DNA of 64,000 bases from Aquarana catesbeiana. Its lineage: Eukaryota; Chordata; Amphibia; Anura; Ranidae. This document shows positions 43,346-55,742 of this stretch, piece after piece. Location of the stretch: NCBI RefSeq assembly GCF_042186555.1, contig NC_133327.1, forward strand, positions 106,605,167 through 106,669,166. Direction: 5' to 3'. A program made the translations under genes and the position numbers. The notes beneath the pieces are model-generated. The model was not told the DNA's origin, made no database searches, and saw nothing but the letters and a program-made list of their open reading frames with translations. How positions within the stretch are numbered: position 1 is the stretch's first letter; each line of letters starts with the position of its first letter.

Positions 43346-43804
43346 TAGACTCCATGATGATGATAGTGACAGGCAGGCAAACAAGCCTGGGAAATCGAGT
43401 TCACAGATTGTACCACCAGAGTAGTGCATCAAAGGCTGCTATTTTAATTTTTCTCTATGACAATGGCAAATTCTTCACAGCAGAACTTTCCTTAACAAGT
43501 GAAGTTCTACCCATTCTTCTCGCTCCCATTTCTGCTTGGCTCGCCTAGGCACGACTCGTGCATGCGCAGTGGGAAGACAGCTGTGAAGCCGCAGTTAGAC
43601 ACAGCTGGCTTCTCACAAGCAAAATGGGGCACTGGATACCCAAAGACCTAACGGAACCGGCCCAGGTGAGGCCAGCACTGGATCCCTAGACAGGTGTCTT
43701 TATTTAAAGTCAGCTGCTACAGTATTTGATTGGAACACCTCCTAAAGCACACGAAGTTACTCATCAAAAAAGATCCATTAATGAGCACTTCCCCCTTCAG
43801 ATTC

Positions 43805-44276
43805 TTAAAGCGGAGTTCCACCCAAAAATGGAACTTCTGCTTTAAGGGAAGGTGACCCCCTGACATGTCATTTATGTCATTTTTTTTTTATTTTGGGGGG
43901 GTGGATACCCTCTTTTTAAAGGGTCCCAGCTCCGACTTCCTCCCGATGCACCGCGGCCAAGGAAGGGAGATCACCTCTCCCCCTTCCCTCTCGGCAATCG
44001 TCTGGGACACGTCACAGGTCCCAGATGATTACCCGGCCAGTCGCGGCTTGCGCATGCACAGTGGGTGCCCGGCTGTGAAGCAACAGCTGGGCGCCCACAG
44101 TTACAATGCCGCTGGCACCGCAGAGAGGAGGGGGAGACGAGCGGGGCTTCGTTCCCCCACATCGCTGGACCCTGGGACAGGTAAGTGTCCGATTATTAAA
44201 AGTCAGCAGCTGCAGTATTTGTAGCTGCTGACTTTTATTTATTTATTTATTTATTTTTAGCGGAACTCTGCTTTAA
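43805..44276. mobile_element. piggyBac-like TTAA MITE
   Basis: TTAA lies at 43805-43808 and 44273-44276. The ends ttaaagcggagttccacc and cggaactctgctttaa are inverted. A T/A-rich attt repeat lies near the right end. The end sequence is close to that of the MITE at 17968-19293. Confidence 0.85.
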
Positions 44277-46668
44277 GGCTACTCACTAGATACACTGCTG
44301 GATTTATTTTGGACTGTGTCACCTCAATCTTAATGACACTAACAAACTCTAGAAAACCTAAAGTAGCATGCAAACTGGATACACTATTTATATGTAGCAT
44401 GCACCAGAAGTTCGGGATGCACAATTGCTCATAGGGAAATAAAGGAATGGTTTGAATGGCCCCATCCACTTAAGATGGAATAAGTACGTTTTGTATTTGT
44501 AAGGCAGTGACCATATTTAAAGCTTTATGTTAGGCATTGCTATAGTAGACCCGGTATAGCTGTAAAGTCTCTGCATACTTAAGTGAACTCCAAGCAAACC
44601 ATTAAACACACACACATACAAATAGGAGAACAATTATACATAGTAGATGATGTGTATTTCTGTCAATTCCTTTTCGGAAATTTACACAGCCCTACCAAAC
44701 AGCACACACCAAGGCATTTTCTGAAAGTATACTGAGGTGTGCATGCTAAAGGTATATGTGAATAGGGGCAGATGGCGCTACCTATGTTGGATACGTAGGA
44801 GTTGTGTGTTAGCCGTGTACTCTCCTCAAATTAGGCTGAAATTAGCTTTTACAGAACCGTATTTTAAAGTTTATATGTGCTCAATGGGATAAATATCCCG
44901 TACCATAAAATGCAACCAAATTATATAAATATAGCAAACAAATATATATATGTATATACACACAAGTGTAAAAAATATATATCATCAGTGGTGGTGACGT
45001 TTAAATAAAAATAATAATAATAAGTGTAGCACTAACACAGCCCTCTATTGATGTTTAACCATATAAAACAATTCGTTCTTCCGGCTGTTGCACTAGCTGG
45101 TGGGGAGTCTATAATCCCTCCACTCCCAGTGCCATATATTGGTTCAGTATTACCACTATATCTCCACTGTGCACAAATAACGTGTTATACTAGTGAAACA
45201 ATCACAGCCCCCTTCTTAACCATGAGTCCAGTTAATGTTAATAGGGACCAAGTGTAACATGTGACAAAAAATATATATATATGTATGACAAATTGAAAAA
45301 TGAAAAACCACAAATGTGCCAAAAATATACCAATTGTGACAAAAATATAAAATATATAAAAGTAGATAATAGAAATCAGTGTTGTGAGAGTCCTAGCTTG
45401 AAGACAATTCATTCAAAAGTTCCAGCCTGAAGTGACTTTAGTGATGGCAGCAGTTGGTATCCAGTGACTTAAGTGCTCCCCCTCAAGGGTCCCCACTCAC
45501 CAGCTCTCTGCACCCCTGCAGGGGTAAAAAGCATCTGATATCCTCGGTGTTTCCTTAGAATCCAATGGGGTTGTCCCTAGGGGCCTCCGCTCCAGGTGTA
45601 GATATCCTTCTGGGTTAAGCTTTCATAATGCAGAATCAGTGGGAGCCCTGAGCGTGTCATTAGCCACGTCGCCTGCCACCAGATACCATCAGGTGTCCCC
45701 AGCGGAGTCCGTCCTTACATCAGGTGCCCCCAGCGGAGTCACTCCTTACATGCAGCCATGGTAAGACATGCTGACAAGGAGTCTCCTTCACTCCTTGTCA
45801 GCATGTTGATGTCCATGTTATGTTTGGTCGCCATATTATCATGTGTTTCCAAGTCGATATCATTATGTATCCTTGATGTCCATGCCATATGTGGAATTGT
45901 ATTTGTAAACTGACTTATTATTGCACTTGTTCCATACCACTGAAATCCAATCCATACCACTGAAATCCAATGTCCTCTATGACAATAAACTATTTTTTTC
46001 CTTTACATACCCCCACTATGTCGAGAACCTCATTTAAAGTTGCAAATTTCTCCCCCCTTTTTCTGAATGACGTCATATGTGATAAAACGCGTAGTGAGGA
46101 GCTGGAAGTGGCATCACCACACATGCACGGCCACTATTGGCTTCATGTAAATTGTAATTTGTTTTATGTCAACTGCTTCCTACATGCTTGTAAGTGATTT
46201 TAACCTTTTAATAAACGGAGTATGAAAGGTTTTACACTATGTGAGCGTGGTGCTCCTTTTTTCTTCTCTCACTGAGCATCTGTCCAGGAGTGAGATGAAG
46301 TCCATTCATTCCCTCATATTGGCTGCGGACTGGTAGATACACAAAGTGCTGATTGACTACTCATTAACTGAGAGTCACATTTGATTTGGTAAGCTCATAT
46401 GCACGGAGAGTTTGTTGGAGCACTGGGTGGATCACATATGAAGATTGCAGACAGGGTTTTATTTGGGGGTTCTGCTTTCACTGGTGCAACAAATACAGTG
46501 GGACTTGAGTCACTGGTGCATGGACTCTTACTACTATTGCACATCGATTGCATGTACCTTTATGTTTATTGGCGTTTGTTTTGCCACATGAGTGCAGCAG
46601 AGTGTTTATTACAACAATGGGTAATCTGATGTATCAAATCCTGAATATATATTCATGCAGCTGCCTTG
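44277..46668. other. Unclassified intronic repeat-like region
   Basis: It holds several short structures: TA-rich runs near 44940-44990 and 45272, a near-duplicate pair ending in the ccccagcggagtc word (about 45661-45750), a palindrome at about 45769-45806 (tgctgacaaggagtctcctt), and a duplicated ccataccactgaaatccaat near 45932-45972. A segment with gataaaacgcgtagtgag (46081-46098) resembles another at about 61900. No gene was recognised. Confidence 0.45.
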
Positions 46669-46673
46669 TTCAT

Positions 46674-46971
46674 TGTAATGTTTGTGCAGAATCACTGTGC
46701 CCCATAACCCCTTTCTCCTGATGCATGCTGGGGGGGGCTGTACCAGGAAGTCAGTCACAGTGTGTGTGGGACTGGAAGCAGCAGCATGATACTTAGAGGG
46801 AGACCTGTTGTATATGACTCCTCCATGTAAGAATGTACATCGCTTTCTGAGCGAGTAATAAACCCTTCACTGGTTAAGAAGTGCATCCAGCCTGTGTGTA
46901 ACTTACTGAGCGGATAATGGCAGCATTGCTAGCAACAACCCTGAGAGACCCCGTGTCGAAGGGACATAACC
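46674..46971 (+). repeat. Gypsy 5' LTR
   Basis: It is nearly identical to 49725-50024. AATAAA lies at about 46857. Its last base is C where the 3' LTR has A. Confidence 0.93.
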
Positions 46972-47054
46972 GTGGCAACGAGGATTGTGCATTTTAGCAC
47001 ATATAAGGTTTATTCAACCATTTGATCCTGCTGTTGAATCCTGAATTCAGTTGA

Positions 47055-47440
47055 ATGGAGCAGTATATGGAAGCAAATAGTGTGGCTGTAGAAAAGAAAG
47101 TTGCAGTTTTCCTCACAGCATTGGGTCAAGATGCATATGGTACTCTCAAAGACCTAATTTCTCCAGACAAGCCAGCCTCTAAACCCCTGCCTGAGTTAAT
47201 TCAGAGGCTACATGAGCACTACAACCCAAAGCCGCTAGAAATCACAGGGCGGTTTAAATTCTACAGTAGGAGGCAGCATGCCGGGGAGGATATAAAGACT
47301 TATATAATTGCTTTACGTAAACTAGCTGCCACTTGTCAGTTTGGAGACTACCTGCAGATGGTTCTCCGCGACATGTTTGTCATGGGACTCTGGGACGCAT
47401 GCCCCTACTCCTCAGAATGTCACACAGCTCAGGTCCTACC
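47055..47440 (+). pseudogene. Gypsy gag N-terminal fragment
   Basis: The frame from 47055 encodes a capsid-like helical segment (KKVAVFLTALGQDAYGTLKD; LPELIQRLHEHYNPKPLEI; FKFYSRRQHAGEDIKTYI), typical of Ty3/gypsy Gag. Near 47415-47440 the DNA passes directly into reverse transcriptase sequence in another frame. The C-terminal Gag zinc knuckle and the protease are absent, consistent with an internal deletion. Confidence 0.8.
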
Positions 47441-47955
47441 TTGGCCTCCTAAATTACTACCACCATTTCTTGCAGAACCTAGCACACCAGCTCTACCCGT
47501 TACATCGCTTACTGGATGCAAGCGCTAAATCGATATGGACATACAAATGTAAAGAAGCTTTTCGGCTTTCTAAAGAGCTCATTCTGTCCTCTCAATTTCT
47601 GGTCCACTACGATTTAAAGAAACAGGTCACCTTGGCTTGTGACACCTCGCCTTATGGACTGGGTGCCGTGCTTTCCCATGTCATGCCACATGGCACGGAG
47701 CGCCCCATTTCTTTTGCCTCCAGGTCTTTAACCTCCGCAGAACAAAACTACTCCCAGATAGACAAGGAAGCTTTGGCCATTGTATGGGCCACAAACAAAT
47801 TTCACACGTATTTCTATGATCGGGAGTTCATACTTATCACTGACCACAAACCTCTGTTGTCCAAACTGAATCCTCAGAAAGGAACAACCATATCTCGCTT
47901 ACAAAGGTACGCTTTATTCTTGGGAGCTTATACTTATTCTATCAGGTACCGCTAA
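47410..47955 (+). pseudogene. Gypsy reverse transcriptase end and RNase H
   Basis: The frame shows LRSYLGLLNYYHHFLQNLAH, the thumb of the reverse transcriptase. RNase H follows, with TLACDTSPYGLGAVLSH (catalytic Asp), SRSLTSAEQNYSQIDKEALA (Glu) and FILITDHKPL (Asp). The fingers and palm, including YLDD/YVDD, are missing upstream. A stop follows at 47953. Confidence 0.88.
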
Positions 47956-48229
47956 CATGAGGCCCATGGCAATGCAGATGCATTTTCCAGATTGCCAATT
48001 GGAAACCACCCACCTAGAGACATACACATAGTGGAAGTACACAGGCCACGGTCCTGCATGTCCACCTCCCTAATTGCCAGACATACAGCCACAGATACCT
48101 TCCTGTCTCAGATATTCTTGTATGTTCAGGCTGGATGGCCAGAGAAAGTCCCAGGTGAATTTTGCCCAAACTTTGTCTGGAAAATGTGAGCTTGTGACTA
48201 ATGCTGGTTGAATACAGTGGGGCAATAGA

Positions 48230-49100
48230 TTGATTATACCTCAGTATTTGCAACCAACCATGCTAAGGATACTGCATAAGGGCCATCCTGGCGTGGTGCG
48301 CATGAAGCAGCGAGCCCGGAGCTATGTTTGGTGGCCACAAATGGATACAGCAATTGAAAATTATGTGGCTCAATGTCCTGGGTGCTGTCAAGCTCAGTGA
48401 CCCCAAAAGAAAGGAATCCTGCTACCTTGGCCATGGCCGACAGACCCGTGGTCAAGACTCCATCTTGATTTTGCTGGCCCAATCCAGGGTAAAATGTATT
48501 TGATCGTGGTAGATGCATTCAAAATGGCCAGAGGTATTTTAAATGCCTTCTATTACCTCAGCTGCTACCATTCTATTCTTAAGGAAGCTCTTTGCTCAAT
48601 ATAGCTTGCCAACAGCCATAGTCTCGGACAATGGAACTTAATTTACATCGCATGAGTTTCAATCTTTCCTCAGTGGCTTGAACATCCAACACTACAAAAC
48701 AGCTCCTCATCACCCAGCCTCGAATAGGCTGGCAGAACGGTTTGTGCAGACGTTTAAGAAGCACTTACTGTCCACTCTGGACCAGGTCGGACTGTCAGAG
48801 GAAAAGCTGCTGGAGTTGTTCACCATGTCCTGAAACACAAAATGCGCTACTACTGGGCTGTCCTTTGCTTTTCTTATGTTTGGCAGGCATCTCCGCACCA
48901 AACTTGATTTAGTCCGTCCACAGGAACAGTCACCGACACCTACTCCACCAGGCCGTCCTGGATTCCGTGCCAGTGATCTTGTATGGTTTCAGAATTACAG
49001 AGTTTGTCCTCATTGGCTTCCTGGCATTATTGATGGACCTCTTGGAAGAAGAATGTACCTTGTTCGCCTGGATAATGGAATAAAGGATAATGGATAAAGG
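48230..49100 (+). pseudogene. Gypsy integrase, decayed
   Basis: In pieces it shows the HHCC zinc segment (HKGHPGVVRMKQRARSYVWW, then CPGC), the catalytic core start (LHLDFAGP), the TAPHHPASN segment and AERFVQTFKKHLL. Several stops and shifts separate them. A later segment (48876-49097) encodes a chromatin-type tail without a clear motif. Confidence 0.75.
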
Positions 49101-49399
49101 AAGTGCATTTGCAGACCACTAGAGCCAAACCCAACCCCTCTTTCTAACCAACCACCAGAGCCTACTCAGGGCTCTACTGGTGACATATGGCATGGTGTCT
49201 GGCATGATCTTACAAGTTTACAACCAACCCCTGAAACGGTTGTTGACCATATTCCTGAGGAGTCCACACATGTGCCTGGAGTCGCAGAGACTGATTGGTC
49301 TGTTGGAGACCCACTGAAATCTCCAGAAACCTTGAGCGATTCTATCCCTTCCAATCCTCTTCCACTTTGTAAGTCTGCTCGCCAAAGACATCAAACTCC

Positions 49400-49480
49400 T
49401 TTTTGGCAAAGCACTGAAATCTTACGGGACACATCGGAAATCTTACGGGACACATCGGAAAACTTGCGGGACACGTCGGA
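49400..49480 (+). repeat. Short tandem repeat, about 24-bp unit
   Basis: Near-identical units around atcttacgggacacatcgga (unit spacing about 24 bp) occur three times at the 3' end of the gypsy interior. They encode repeated EILRDTSE-type words. Confidence 0.8.
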
Positions 49481-49592
49481 GGTCAGGAAACTGAGACAAA
49501 GGGCTCCTGAAGCCACAGAACTGAGTTGGAGATACTACTTCCTGAACTGATCCTGTTTGCCTTGTTCTTTATGTGTTGAGTATTTGTTCTCT

Positions 49593-49597
<5 letters not shown>

Positions 49598-49683
<86 letters not shown>
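49598..49683. repeat. TA microsatellite, about 86 bp
   Basis: An almost pure TA run lies between the gypsy interior and its polypurine tract. ORFs reading IYIYIY here are artefacts of it. Confidence 0.97.
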
Positions 49684-49688
<5 letters not shown>

Positions 49689-49724
49689 TTTTATGTTTTA
49701 TTTTTTTTCTTCGAGAAAAAGAGG

Positions 49725-50024
49725 TGTAATGTTTGTGCAGAATCACTGTGACCCTTAACCCCTTTCTCCTGACACATGCTGGGGGGCGGGGGCTGTACCA
49801 GGAAGTCAGTCACAGTGTGTGTGGGACTGGAAGCAGCAGCATGATACTTAGAGGGAGACCTGTTGTATATGACTCCTCCATGTAAGAATGATGTACATCG
49901 CTTTCTGAGTAATAAACCCTTCCCTGGTTAAGAAGTGCATCCAGCCCGTGTGCAACTTGCTGATCAGATACTGGCAGCATTGCTAGCAACACTCTGAGAG
50001 ACCCCGTGTCGAAGGGACATAACA
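49725..50024 (+). repeat. Gypsy 3' LTR
   Basis: This is the partner of the 5' LTR, followed by the ttcat duplication at 50025-50029. Confidence 0.93.
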
Positions 50025-50417
50025 TTCATCATTTATGTTAACCATTTTTATCCCAATACTGTCAAATAAATAAATTGCAGGCAAACAGAAGAGGAGGTTT
50101 TACTGCAGAAGAGACATACATGTTATCTTTGCCAATAACAGCCTACCAGTAATGTTTCATAAAAAGACTTTAATTCGACTTCCTGTCCTTAGCTTGTCCC
50201 TGAAGGAGAAGTGGCACAATAATGAAATTTGTCTATCGGTCATTCTGCTCTATCCCCCTATCAGCATGTTACTTCTTAATTGCAGCACACCTAAATGACT
50301 CCCAGTCTGAGCTTTGCTGCACAGGGATTCCAAGATGCTAATCTCAAGAAGACTATTATATATATATATATATATATACCGTATATACATACACACACAC
50401 ACACACATATCTATATA

Positions 50418-51931
50418 CACACAGTGGGGCAAAAAAGTATTTAGTCAGCCACCAATTGTGCAAGTTCTCCCACTTAAAAAGATGAGAGAGGCCTGTAAAG
50501 AATTTATTTGCAAATTATGGTGGAAAATAAGTATTTAGTCAATATCAAAAGTTCATCTCAATACTTTGTTATATATCCTCTGTTGGCATTGACAGAGGTC
50601 AAACGTTTTCTGTAAGTCTTCACAAGGTTGTCACACACTGTTGTTGGTATGTTGGCCCATTCCTCCATGCAAATCTCCTCTAGAGCAGTGATGTTTTGGG
50701 GCTGTCGCTGGGCAACACATACTTTCAACTCCCTCCAAAGGTTTTCTATGGGGTTGAGATCTGGAGACTGGCTAGGCCACTCCAGGACCTTGAAATGCTT
50801 CTTACGAAGCCACTCCTTCGTTGCCCGGGCAGTGTGTTTGGGATCATTGTCATGCTGAAAGACCCAGCCACGTTTCATCTTCAATGCCCTTGCTGATGGG
50901 AGGAGGTTTGCACTCAAAATCTCACGATACATGGCCCCATTCATTCTTTCATGTACACGGATCAGTCGTCCTGTTCCCTTTGCAGAGAAACAGCCCCAAA
51001 GCATGATGTTGCCACCCCCATGCTTCACAGTAGGTATGATGTTCTTTGGTTGCAACTCCGTATTCTCTCTCCTCCACAAACGACGAGGTGTGTTTCTACC
51101 AAACAGTTCTACTTTGGTTTCATCTGACCATATGACATTCTCCCAGTCCTCTTCTGGATCATCCAAATGCTCTTTAGCAAACCTCAGATGGACCTGGACA
51201 TGCAGGGGGACACGTCTGGCACTGCAGGATCTGAGTCCCTGGTGGCGTAGTGTGTTACTGATGGTAGCCTTTGTTACGTTGGTCCCAGCTCTCTGCAGGT
51301 CATTCACTAGGTCCCCCCCGTGTGGTTCTGGGATTTTTGCTCACCGTTCTTGTGATCTTTTGACCCCATGGGGTGAGATCTTGCATGGAGCCCCAGATCG
51401 AGGATTATCAGTGGTCTTGTATGTCTTCCATTTTCTAATTATTGCTCCCACAGTTTCTTCACACCAAGCTGCTTGCCTATTGCTGATTCAGTCTTCCCAA
51501 CCTGGTGCAGGTCTACAATTTTTTTTCTGGTGTCCTTCGACAGCTCTTTGGTCTTCACCATAGTGGAGTTTGGAGTGTGACTGTTTGAGGTTGTAGACAG
51601 GTGTCTTTTATACTGATAACAAGTTCAAACAGGTGCCATTAATACAGTTAATGAGTGGAGGACAGAGGAGCCTCTTAAAGAAGAAGATACAGGTCTGTGA
51701 GAGCCAGAAATCTTGCTTGTTTGTAGGTGACCAAATACTTATTTTCCACCATAATTTGCAAATAAATTCCTTCAAAAAACAGACAATGTGACTGTCTGTA
51801 TTTGTTTCCACATTTTGTCTCTCATAGTTGAGGTATACCTATGATGACAATTACAGGCCTCTCTCATCTTTTTAAGTGGAAGAAATTGCACAATTGATGG
51901 CTGACTAAATACTTTTTTGCCCCACTGTGTG
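50418..51931 (-). mobile_element. Tc1-like transposon, near complete
   Basis: The ends read cacacagtggggcaaaaaag inwards and its complement, with TA at both outer edges (50416-50417 and 51932-51933). Inverted similarity extends about 80 bp. Length is about 1.51 kb. CA and TA repeats flank both ends, so the exact edge is uncertain by a few bases. Confidence 0.92.
50558..51561 (-). pseudogene. Tc1 transposase, C-terminal 249 codons open
   Basis: The 249-codon open frame (51307-50558) contains the whole catalytic domain. The three acidic residues lie in VIWSDETKVELFG (Asp), FQHDNDPKHTA (Asp) and SPDLNPIENLWRE (Glu). Also present are the linker SARRVPL, RRLWRREN and KHGGGNIMLWGCFSAKGTG. Upstream, an ATG at 51561 begins VKTKELSKDTRKKIVDL, the N-terminal HTH, but it is broken by at least one shift and stop before 51307. 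This is the best-preserved Tc1 gene in the window. Confidence 0.88.
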
Positions 51932-51933
51932 TA

Positions 51934-51956
51934 TATATATATGGCTTAGACGTGTG

Positions 51957-51996
<40 letters not shown>
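51934..51996. repeat. TA microsatellite beside the Tc1
   Basis: TA runs interrupted by ggcttagacgtgtgtaa, followed by a T run to about 52009. Confidence 0.9.
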
Positions 51997-52002
<6 letters not shown>

Positions 52003-53229
52003 TTTTTACAAAACATGTACCTGAACGTTTTTTTTGCCTTGAGTTCATCTTCAAACATCATCAGTACAAAACCCTCAGTCTAAAAGCAACTCACAGATCA
52101 GTACAAGATATACACCATTCACATTCACAGAATATAAAGAAAAATATAAGCAGATTGTATTTGTAGTTAAAAAACAAAACCTCGCAGAGATCTCTCCATC
52201 TGATCATGCTTGGACTGATAGCACGGAATGTGACAGCATTCTCTGCCACAATGAACAATGTATCTATTACATGGCAGGACTTGTCAGCACACACATCTCA
52301 CAATCTTATCTGGCTGAACCAGGCCACAAGAACAGATTGCATATTGTGTCTTCATCTGTTTCATATGACTGACAGATTAAAGAGAACCTGGTGCCTACAA
52401 GAGGGATGGGGAGTGTGGAGGGGATGGGGAATGTGGCGGAGGGGTAAAACCATGTGCCATTTATTAGATATAAGAGAGGGCACACCAGTGATATCATAAG
52501 ACATAAGGGGCATTTCTTTAAATTATCCTAACAAAACAGATGCATAGGATTTATAAAGAACGTACACATTTTTCTTTATACTTATCATATCAGAAGAGAT
52601 GGTGTAACTTAATGGTCGTCTTTCATGAGTAAGATTCAAGGAGGTGGCCATTGCTGACCTCTCCTTTTGAGAATGCTTGGTCCCTGGCTGTCTAATGCTC
52701 TGAAAATAATGCCAACACAAGTATAGTGATAAGAAATTCTGACACTCTTTTAAAGAATGCTTTTTCCAGGTCTGTGACTCAAAAGTCAGACACAGCCAGG
52801 CGATGAGTATTTTGGCTGCATTGGCAGCCCCAGTACTTCTCTTATGACAGAGTCACTTTAAGTGCCTGCAGGATTTTATTTTTAATCAGTAGTCTTTCTA
52901 TGTTCTAGTATCTCCAAAGCATAAGTGTATCTATCACCCGTGATCAGTGATTGCATCCAGTCTGTAGACCCATACAAAAGTCAGCCAATAAATCCATGAA
53001 GAACTAATCATATAACCACCGGTCTTACTTCGTCCCAGTGAATTCACAGGCTGCAGTCTCTCATATTGGTACAGTGCTTTCACTCTGAATGGGTTGTGGA
53101 CACACCACAATACACATTTTAATAGACATGGTGCAAACATCTGTGCATTATGCTGAATTGCTGAGGGCAATCCCTAAGGGATTTGGGGTACCATCAAGAA
53201 TGAATGGAACCAGACTGTTTCATGCATTA

Positions 53230-53411
53230 AGCTGGCCATACATTATACAATTATCTTGTTCAATTTCCTTTAGATCTACCTTCAACTATGCAGTGCAAGG
53301 GCCTGCCTGACTGCATACAAATTGAAAGGGTTTAGGTTTTACCTCATATTCTATGGTTTTGGTAAATCTAAAGGAAATTGTACAAGAAATTTGGAGATTG
53401 TATGGCCGGCC
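53230..53411. mobile_element. MITE with aagctggccatac ends
   Basis: The left end agctggccatacattataca and the right end attgtatggccggcc are inverted relatives, flanked by tta at 53227-53229 and 53412-53414. An inner inverted pair lies around 53261-53385 (tttagatctacc-type word). Confidence 0.75.
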
Positions 53412-53776
53412 TTACTGTGCATTTTACCACAACGCAAAAACCTGAATGGACCCCGACAGTTGTATTCAGTAAACAGAGCAAGGAGCAAAGCACCAAGAGC
53501 CAATGGGGTATACCTCACAGCAACCAATAGCATTTCATTTTACTGGAGTCAGAAAAGGACAAGACCGATCCTGATATTCCTTGCACTGAAGTCTAACAGA
53601 ACCCTCTTAATGTATTACTGTTAGACTGCACATACAGTAATGGATAGCAGTTTTTATTTTTATCTGCCAAGTGCTGCTGCAAGAAATTAAAAGAACATGC
53701 TGGCAGCACTAGGAGAGTCTGACTACCCATCTCTAAGGCTTGTCCCATTGCTCTGACACAGCCCCCTAAACCTGCT

Positions 53777-54538
53777 TTAAAGTGATACTAAAAACACACC
53801 GTTGAACTTACATTATCCCTTCTCATTCTGTATGTGGATGATAGCACTGTTTATTTTAATTTGAAAAAAAAAAAAAGCAACCAATACTTTTTTTCTAATC
53901 GATATACAGCTGTCACATGACCCAGCTATTTCCCAGCCTGTCTGCAGTGAAGCAGGGAAACAGTGACAGGAGGAGCTTCTAGTCCTCCACTGCTGGTCAC
54001 ATTAAAAATAATAAGAATATCAATAAAATGTTTTAAACTCTCATTCAAATTTATGTTTGAAATCAAATCTCTATTATTTTTGGCAATAACACAGTGTGGG
54101 TGGATTTCTGCCAGTCACAGGCTGTGTCATGCCCTTCCAAACCGTGTCTTAGAATAAGAAGGAGGTGAAGCCTATTTCAATCAAGATGCAATATCCTGCC
54201 CCCATTGCATAGACCTATTTAGAAGACATGGTGGAGGGAGGGAGGGAGCTGTCATTTACCACTGTGTATACGTCCCTATGTGTGACTCTATAGTCACATG
54301 GGCTGCTCAGATGTGGTAGGGCAGAAATGCTCAGCATAAAAACTCTCTGAAAACTGAGCATGTGCACCAGCTGCCAACACTGCTCCACAAAGTCCCCAAC
54401 TGCAGTGGGGACACAGACAGGAGGGGGAGACCGAACATCAGAATCAACCAGTTTTTTTTGCAGAAAACAAATCCCATAGTGATCAAGTATGAACAGCATT
54501 TCATGATCATTTTTAATGTGAGTTTAATGACACTTTAA
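53777..54538. mobile_element. piggyBac-like TTAA MITE
   Basis: TTAA lies at 53777-53780 and 54535-54538. The ends ttaaagtgatactaaaaac and gagtttaatgacactttaa are inverted. It is non-coding, about 760 bp. Confidence 0.75.
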
Positions 54539-54637
54539 TCAACAACACTGTTCAGGGAGGAATAACAAGGTTAATTAGAGCAGTGTTCAGTAGGGAGTGT
54601 CAGACCACGGAAGAGCTTGTGTGTAAAAGCTCAAGTC

Positions 54638-54982
54638 TAAGTGCTGGTTCACACTTGTGTGATCCCAGACATTGCATGTGATTCGCAACACATTGCTGTG
54701 CAGATCACATGCGATGTCTGTGCAATGCAAATTCAGACAGTTTGTATGGCCCAATTTGCATTGCATTCGCACCAAAATGGTGCAGGATCCTATTTTTGCT
54801 TCCTGCACCATTTCACGGTTCACACTGCGATCCAATCTGGGGGGGTCATTAACTTTGTATTGACACCCGCAGTGGTTCACGATGGGCAGTGTGAACCGCC
54901 GGCGATTCAGGTGCGATGTGGGAACCGGCACTGGAATCACGCTGGTTCCCGCATCGCACAGGTGTGAACACAGCCTGACTTA
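54638..54982. mobile_element. Harbinger-like MITE
   Basis: The left end aagtgctggttcacacttg and the right end aggtgtgaacacagcctgac are inverted relatives; tta follows at about 54980. The interior has ttgcattgcattcgc words inverted against tgcaatgcaaattc. Confidence 0.7.
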
Positions 54983-55742
54983 AGGTCCTGGCAGCACAGA
55001 GATATTTTAGACTTTGCATCAGCAAAAAAAAAAAAAGTTGTTTTTTTACGGGATATGCATTTAATATTATTCATTTGGGCTTCAATGCTTTGCTCCATGT
55101 ACTCAGCAGATCTATAAAACACATGCATTAGATTATTTACACATTTATCAAACGGTATCTTACAGATTACAGCTAAATATTCTGTACATAAATAGCCGTT
55201 CATTGTGCATTCCAGGCCACACTCTGCACATGGCACCAGCAGAATCTCCTGGGAATGCAGCACATAAGACAGGAATATAGATTGTGGCCTTGTATGGCCC
55301 GCTGAAGCCAGGAAGGTCACAGTCAGCTGCAGGCCTGTAGCATTGCCACAGTAATACAAGAGATTGTGGACACCTGTCAAGACTGATATGCCAGGCTGTG
55401 TAAGAGACTGGAGTAACTCTGACAAGGGGATTACAGAGGAGTTTCATAAGCCTGGAGCTTACATCTCTCTGTAACACAGAACAGAACCCCTCCTTCTCCG
55501 TCCAGTGGGAGATCTCACCAGCTCCTGCTCTGTACCTGTAAAGAATCTGGCATCAGCGCATCATTCCCAGACAGGCTCCTCAGCCTACTAATCATTAGCT
55601 AATAATTGTAATGTCCGATTTACAGGATAAACACCAGAAAAAATGAGCTCCCCTGTGGCTCCTCTACGGCAATATTTCACGTTATTTAATGACCACATAA
55701 CTAAATGGGAGAAAACGGACTGGTTGTGAGTTCTGCAATTAC

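Larger units (their letters stand above)
46674..50024 (+). mobile_element. Ty3/gypsy-like LTR retrotransposon, internally deleted
   Basis: LTRs of about 300 bp (46674-46971 and 49725-50024) start TGTAATG. A 5-bp duplication ttcat lies at 46669-46673 and 50025-50029. A tggcaacgagg primer-site-like sequence follows the left LTR. A purine tract (gagaaaaagagg) precedes the right LTR. The 2.75-kb interior keeps a gag start, the end of reverse transcriptase, RNase H and an integrase. Protease and most of the reverse transcriptase are missing. Confidence 0.93.
40862..55742 (-). other. TRAPPC12: TRAPPC12 intron, about 14.9 kb
   Basis: The GT-AG intron runs from donor gtaatt (55742) to acceptor ttccttag (40862). 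It is packed with transposons listed separately. Stretches with no recognised content are 40862-41887, 42360-43181, 43346-43804, 44277-46668, 50030-50417, 52000-53226, 53415-53776 and 54983-55742. The 162-codon ORF at 54937-55425 has no motif that I recognise. Confidence 0.85.

Noticed and set aside
49557..49758. ORFs of repeated Ile-Tyr
   Set aside because: Produced by the TA microsatellite at 49598-49683.
54937..55425. 162-codon minus-strand ORF in a TRAPPC12 intron
   Set aside because: No recognisable domain, no splice context that fits the gene, and part of it lies over a MITE end.
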